Part shown: piece after piece, positions 7,063-9,885 of the stretch
How the letters are laid out: every line of letters starts with the position of its first letter
Numbering within the stretch: position 1 is the first letter of the stretch
From: Clostridia bacterium
GTDB lineage: Bacteria > Bacillota_A > Clostridia > Oscillospirales > CAG-272
DNA: 9,885 nt
Assembly (NCBI GenBank): GCA_017529175.1
Contig: JAFXNX010000285.1
Location: forward strand, 1-9,885
Reading direction: 5' to 3'
Notes under the pieces: model-generated
What the model saw: only the letters and a program-made list of their open reading frames with translations
Told to the model about the DNA's origin: nothing
The model's database searches: none
Made by a program: the position numbers and the translations under genes

Positions 7063-8370
7063 TCACTTTGCAAGGAGCAGACCGAAATTCTCAAGCGCCG
7101 TGCAAAGGTCTTTGAGGAACCTTGCCGCGGGAGCTCCGTCGATCGCTCTGTGGTCGAACGTGAGGGAAAGTCCCATTGCCGGATAAACCGTTCCGTCATC
7201 GCGAAGTCTGTTCGTCATAGCGCATACCCCGAGGATCGCGACCTGAGGAGGATTGATGACGGGAGTGAAGCTCTCGACGCCGAGGGAGCCGAGATTCGTG
7301 ACCGTAAACGACCCGCCGGACATTTCGTCGGGCGTGAGCGTTCCTTCCTTCGCTTTTGCCGCCGCCGCTTTGTTGGCTTTTGCAAGCTCTGCAAGACTCA
7401 TCGTGTCCGCGCCGAAAATGGTGGGAACGAGAAGTCCGCGCTCTGTATCGACAGCGAGCCCTACGTTCGCGTGCTTGTACTGCTTTATCTTATCGTCCTT
7501 GAGAGTAGCGTTGATTTCGGGATGGTCGGGAAGAACGCGGGAAACCGCGAAGAATACCATATCGTTGAGGGATATCTTCGGAAGTCCCATTGCTTCCGAG
7601 CCCGCTTTGAGAGACGCTCTGTAGGACATCATCTTCGTAGCGTCGAAAGATGCGTTCAGCGTGAGCTGCGCCATTTCGGAAAGGGACGCGTGCATCGAGC
7701 GCGCGATAGCGCGGCGAACGCCGGACATCGGGATTTCATCATAATCGCCGAAGTTCGGAGCGGACACTGCGGCGGGAGATGCAGGAGCTGCCGGAGCTTC
7801 CTCTTCGACGACAACGTCGCCGCGAAGGAACGCTTCAACGGACGCGATATCGGTCTTCAGACCTTTATCGAGGAGCGCGTTGACGTCGCGTTCGATGATC
7901 CTTCCGTTCGGACCTGTCGGCGTGACCTTTGCAAGATCGGCGCCGGACTCGAGCGCAAGACGCTTTGCGCGGGGAGATATCCTTACCCTCTCGCCCGCCG
8001 TGACTTTACCGGTCGCGACTGCCGCGGGAGCGTCTTCCGTCTTCGCTTCCTTCTCTTCTTTTACTTCTTCCGCAGGCGCCGCCGCGGGGGATGCGCCTTC
8101 CTTCTTCGGGAGCAGAGCTGAAATATCCTCTCCTTCCTCACCGATCACGCAAACGGGATCGAGACACGGAACGACGTCTCCTTCTTCCGCAAAAACGGCA
8201 AGGAGCGTTCCGGAAAACAGCGAGGGTTCGTCAAAGGCGGATTTATCCGTTTCGTAAGAATAAAGGATCTCGCCTTCTGCGACCTTGTCGCCGACTTTTT
8301 TGTGCCAAGAGGTTATGATACAGCTCTCAACACTTTGCCCCTGACGGGGCATGATTGCCAGATTAGCCAA
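7063..8370 (-). CDS. Lipoyl-bearing acyltransferase E2 of a 2-oxo-acid (or acetoin) dehydrogenase complex
   Basis: This 435-residue core protein moves the acyl group from E1 to CoA. The lipoyl domain (about 1-82) has the attachment lysine K43 in ETDKSAF. An Ala/Glu/Lys-rich flexible linker (83-128) leads to the peripheral-subunit-binding domain (about 129-167, ISPRAKRLA...GRIIERDV). A second linker (171-210) leads to the catalytic domain (about 211-435), with the active-site box D406-H407-RAI-D411-G412. A single lipoyl domain is typical of Gram-positive and acetoin-type complexes. The start is TTG at 8370: AAAGGA lies about 10 bases upstream, and the nearby ATG runs at once into a stop. The N-terminus then reads ANLAIMPRQGQSVE, as expected for the family. 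The gene follows the repressor by 48 bases and E3 follows it by 8. Confidence 0.93.
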   Translation of the reverse strand: MANLAIMPRQGQSVESCIITSWHKKVGDKVAEGEILYSYETDKSAFDEPSLFSGTLLAVFAEEGDVVPCLDPVCVIGEEGEDISALLPKKEGASPAAAPAEEVKEEKEAKTEDAPAAVATGKVTAGERVRISPRAKRLALESGADLAKVTPTGPNGRIIERDVNALLDKGLKTDIASVEAFLRGDVVVEEEAPAAPASPAAVSAPNFGDYDEIPMSGVRRAIARSMHASLSEMAQLTLNASFDATKMMSYRASLKAGSEAMGLPKISLNDMVFFAVSRVLPDHPEINATLKDDKIKQYKHANVGLAVDTERGLLVPTIFGADTMSLAELAKANKAAAAKAKEGTLTPDEMSGGSFTVTNLGSLGVESFTPVINPPQVAILGVCAMTNRLRDDGTVYPAMGLSLTFDHRAIDGAPAARFLKDLCTALENFGLLLAK

Positions 8371-8418
8371 AATATATCATTCCTTTCTTTAAATTATCTC
8401 ATTGAATTTCCGCCGACG

Positions 8419-9198
8419 CTAAAACTCTTTGGCGGCGCAAACGATCTTTACGCCCGATTTTACGATAGCGTCCTCTATTTCCGCGGGGAGCGGCGCGTCG
8501 GTAACAAGAACGTCGACGTCGCCCGGCGAGCAGAACGTGAACGGCAGCACACGGTCGATCTTCGTTCTGTCCATCAGCATCACGACAAGCCGCGCTTTCT
8601 TCGCAACTGTCGATTTCAGCTCGCATTCACTGTAATTGCCGCAGGTAAAGCCCCCCGTCAGCGAAAAGCCGGACGGCGATAAAACGGCTATATCAAGGTT
8701 CACGTCGGATATGAACTTCATCGCGTGCATACCGGAAACAGACAGACTGTCCCGGTCTATCCTGCCGCCGACAATGTTCACCGCGTGTCTTCCCTGCCTG
8801 CAGAGCGAGAGCGCGATCTGCGGGCTCGTTGTGATGAAAGTCGTTTTTCTTTGCGGAGTGAAATCAATTATCTTTTCGACCGTTGATCCGGAATCCAAAA
8901 ACACGGAATGTCCGTCCTCGAGGTACACGGACGCCGCCTTTGCGATCCTCGTTTTTTCCTCAACGGAAGTCGTCATCCTGTTTGCTATCGGCGCTTCGGA
9001 ATTGTCCCCGATAAACTTGACGCTTCTCGCGCCGCCCCGGACTTTGACCGCGACTCCGATCCTGTCAAAATACTCGATATCGCGTCTCAGCGTCATATCA
9101 GACAGGTCCGGGAACATCTCGCAAAGTTCGGAGAGCGAAACGTACGGTTTTTCCGAAAGCAAAACTCTGATCTTTTCACGTCGTTCCTCCGTCAACAC
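8419..9198 (-). CDS. DeoR-family transcriptional repressor of the dehydrogenase operon
   Basis: This 259-residue regulator has an N-terminal winged helix (about 1-60), with recognition segment SDMTLRRDIEYFDR and the family-typical VRGGAR, and a DeoR-type sugar-phosphate-sensing domain. In that domain VEEKTRIAKAA, LDSGSTVE, TSPQIALSL, NIVGGRI and DRTKID are recognisable. The family generally represses its own operon until a phosphorylated sugar or related metabolite binds. The frame can be read back to 9285, but that point lies at the -35 box. GTG at 9198 (or TTG at 9195) follows AAAGGAGGG and gives the normal length and a typical MLTEERREKI start. It is the first gene of the operon, so autoregulation is likely. 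The effector is unknown. Confidence 0.9.
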   Translation of the reverse strand: MLTEERREKIRVLLSEKPYVSLSELCEMFPDLSDMTLRRDIEYFDRIGVAVKVRGGARSVKFIGDNSEAPIANRMTTSVEEKTRIAKAASVYLEDGHSVFLDSGSTVEKIIDFTPQRKTTFITTSPQIALSLCRQGRHAVNIVGGRIDRDSLSVSGMHAMKFISDVNLDIAVLSPSGFSLTGGFTCGNYSECELKSTVAKKARLVVMLMDRTKIDRVLPFTFCSPGDVDVLVTDAPLPAEIEDAIVKSGVKIVCAAKEF

Positions 9199-9200
9199 AG

Positions 9201-9210
9201 TCCCTCCTTT
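9201..9210 (-). promoter_or_regulatory. Ribosome binding site AAAGGAGGGA that sets the repressor start
   Basis: A near-perfect Shine-Dalgarno lies 4 bases (from GGAGG) before GTG at 9198 and 7 bases before TTG at 9195. By spacing TTG is slightly better; by family N-terminus (M-L-T-E-E-R-R) GTG fits. The product differs by one residue. Confidence 0.75.
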
Positions 9211-9250
9211 CAAAATGAATGATGCAAAATGTGCAAATTCACATTCAACA

Positions 9251-9266
9251 ATGTTAATTTTAACAT
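9251..9266. promoter_or_regulatory. Palindromic operator candidate over the operon -10 box
   Basis: ATGTTAA-TT-TTAACAT is an inverted repeat with 7-bp perfect arms. It fully covers the predicted -10 box (9257-9262), so a bound repressor would block RNA polymerase. Its GTTAA/TTAAC half-sites recur at 9305-9324. The next gene on this strand is the DeoR-family repressor, the natural candidate to bind. Confidence 0.55.
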
Positions 9267-9285
9267 ATTCGGTGTAAAAAGTCAA
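9257..9285 (-). promoter_or_regulatory. SigA-type promoter of the repressor-E2-E3-E1 operon
   Basis: On the minus strand, TTGACT (9285-9280) and TAAAAT (9262-9257) are 17 bases apart. The start site should be near 9250, giving a leader of about 50 bases. The leader contains a 6-bp hairpin, AATGTG/CACATT at 9228-9245. No other promoter is needed: the gaps inside the operon are 48, 8 and 24 bases. Confidence 0.75.
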
Positions 9286-9304
9286 TTATATATAAGAAAT
9301 AATT

Positions 9305-9324
9305 GTTAATATTTATATATTAAC
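9305..9324. promoter_or_regulatory. Second palindrome with the same half-sites
   Basis: GTTAATAT-TTAT-ATATTAAC has perfect 8-bp arms and lies about 20 bases upstream of the operon -35. It shares GTTAA/TTAAC ends with the 9251-9266 palindrome, with centres 56 bases apart. Paired sites suit a looping or cooperative DeoR-type repressor. The region is AT-rich, so some chance palindromy is expected. Confidence 0.45.
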
Positions 9325-9339
9325 GGGGGAAGCGCGAAA

Positions 9340-9366
9340 CGTATCATTTCGACAGCTATTGATACG
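9340..9366. promoter_or_regulatory. Inverted repeat CGTATCA-N13-TGATACG between the divergent promoters
   Basis: CGTATCA (9340-9346) and TGATACG (9360-9366) are perfect 7-bp arms whose centres are 20 bases apart, two helical turns. The site is upstream of both divergent promoters, a position suited to a dimeric regulator. Its sequence differs from the GTTAA sites, so a different protein may bind. Function is a guess from geometry alone. Confidence 0.35.
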
Positions 9367-9394
9367 ATATTTTGCACTTTTTTCTGAAAAACTC

Positions 9395-9423
9395 TTGATA
9401 AAGCACAATATATATGGTATACT
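9395..9423 (+). promoter_or_regulatory. SigA-type promoter of the zinc-ribbon membrane protein
   Basis: TTGATA (9395-9400) and TATACT (9418-9423) are separated by 17 bases. The predicted start near 9430 leaves a short leader to the AAGGAG site at 9450-9455 and the ATG at 9463. It diverges from the dehydrogenase operon. Confidence 0.7.
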
Positions 9424-9462
9424 GTTAGAAACAGAACTATTATTATAATAAGGAGAATCAAT

Positions 9463-9885
9463 ATGTTTTGTAAATCATGCGGAAATCAAGTTGCAGACAA
9501 CGAGCGTTTCTGCCCGTACTGCGGCGTAGCTCTCGCTCCCCAGCCTGCACAGCACGTTCCGAATCAACCTCAATATCCGCCTCAACAGCAGTATCGCGGA
9601 CCCGCCGCAGCAGCTCCGTCAGATAAGAAAAGCCTCTTCGGACTTATCACGACGATCGCATTCGGCGCCGCAGCTCTCTTCGCGCTTCTCGGCATGATCG
9701 GATTCTGCACAAACGCGTATTTGGGCTCGCATGCCGGAATGATAATCTCAACGATCTTTGTTATCCTTTCTTGCGGCGGCATCGCTATCGCTCCGTTCCT
9801 CAAGGAATACACGAAGATCTGCATCACAGCATCTTCCGCTCTGCTCTTCCTCGGTATGTACGGAATATCGATATTGCAGATCGCG
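9463..9885 (+). CDS. Zinc-ribbon membrane protein, N-terminal part (runs off the window)
   Basis: 141 residues are visible with no stop before the edge. An N-terminal zinc ribbon (C3-x2-C6 ... C17-x2-C20, in MFCKSCG and FCPYCG) is followed by a Pro/Gln-rich linker (about 26-52). Three hydrophobic segments come next, at about 59-82, 92-111 and 118-138. This architecture is common in clostridia among uncharacterised membrane proteins; the ribbon should face the cytoplasm. The ATG is certain: AAGGAG lies 7 bases upstream and a 17-bp-spaced promoter precedes it. Function is unknown. The divergent position next to the repressor might mean shared regulation, but nothing ties it to the dehydrogenase. 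Confidence 0.85.
   Translation, partial: MFCKSCGNQVADNERFCPYCGVALAPQPAQHVPNQPQYPPQQQYRGPAAAAPSDKKSLFGLITTIAFGAAALFALLGMIGFCTNAYLGSHAGMIISTIFVILSCGGIAIAPFLKEYTKICITASSALLFLGMYGISILQIA

Noticed and set aside
9228..9245. AATGTG/CACATT hairpin in the repressor leader as a riboswitch or attenuator
   Set aside because: It is only a 6-bp AT-rich stem in a leader of about 50 bases, with no alternative pairing or U tract. It is too small for a riboswitch and is kept only as a note.
9582..9827. An 81-codon minus-strand frame under the zinc-ribbon gene
   Set aside because: It is antisense to a gene with a clear promoter, ribosome site, zinc-binding cysteines and membrane helices, and has no support of its own.

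Overview
The window looks like a chromosomal segment of an uncultured Clostridia member (Bacillota, probably Oscillospirales-like, gut or rumen). The reasons are strong Shine-Dalgarno sites, TTG/GTG starts, SigA-type promoters with 17-bp spacers, a G5+3D cell-wall protein of the YabE kind, a gut-clostridial IS200-like transposon end, and moderate GC with AT-rich intergenic DNA. This assignment is inference from style; there is no rRNA or other marker gene in the window.

Layout. (a) 1-353 is gene-poor and hairpin-rich. It holds what looks like the last codons of an IS200/IS605 Y1 transposase, the right end of that element with its hairpins, a dispersed-repeat-like stretch, and three further hairpins that may terminate the operon arriving from the right. 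(b) 354-2895, minus strand, is a two-gene operon. A membrane-anchored G5+3D protein with a cytoplasmic 11-copy octapeptide repeat comes first, then a cytoplasmic beta-lactamase-family serine hydrolase. A good promoter lies at 2973-3001. (c) 3112-9285, minus strand, is a four-gene operon: DeoR-type repressor, E2 (lipoyl acyltransferase), E3 (dihydrolipoyl dehydrogenase), then one long fused E1 (alpha and beta halves in a single 827-residue chain). It runs from a promoter at 9257-9285 to a hairpin at 3112-3145. (d) 9463-9885, plus strand, is the start of a divergent zinc-ribbon membrane protein gene with its own promoter, cut by the window edge.

How the genes work together. E1, E2 and E3 make one complete 2-oxo-acid (or acetoin) dehydrogenase complex. 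E1 decarboxylates the substrate on thiamine diphosphate, E2 carries the acyl group on lipoyl-Lys43 and passes it to CoA, and E3 reoxidises the lipoyl group with NAD+. The substrate cannot be decided from sequence alone. Clostridia commonly oxidise pyruvate with a ferredoxin oxidoreductase, so a dedicated dehydrogenase complex under a DeoR-type (sugar-phosphate-sensing family) regulator is notable. Palindromes sharing GTTAA/TTAAC half-sites sit on and upstream of the operon promoter and suggest autoregulation.

The two most unusual items are the fused E1, which has two apparent insertions in its alpha half and an E2-E3-E1 gene order, and the cytoplasmic TGQIP(R/K)V repeat on the 3D-domain protein. 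Nothing here amounts to a clearly new defence or mobile system.
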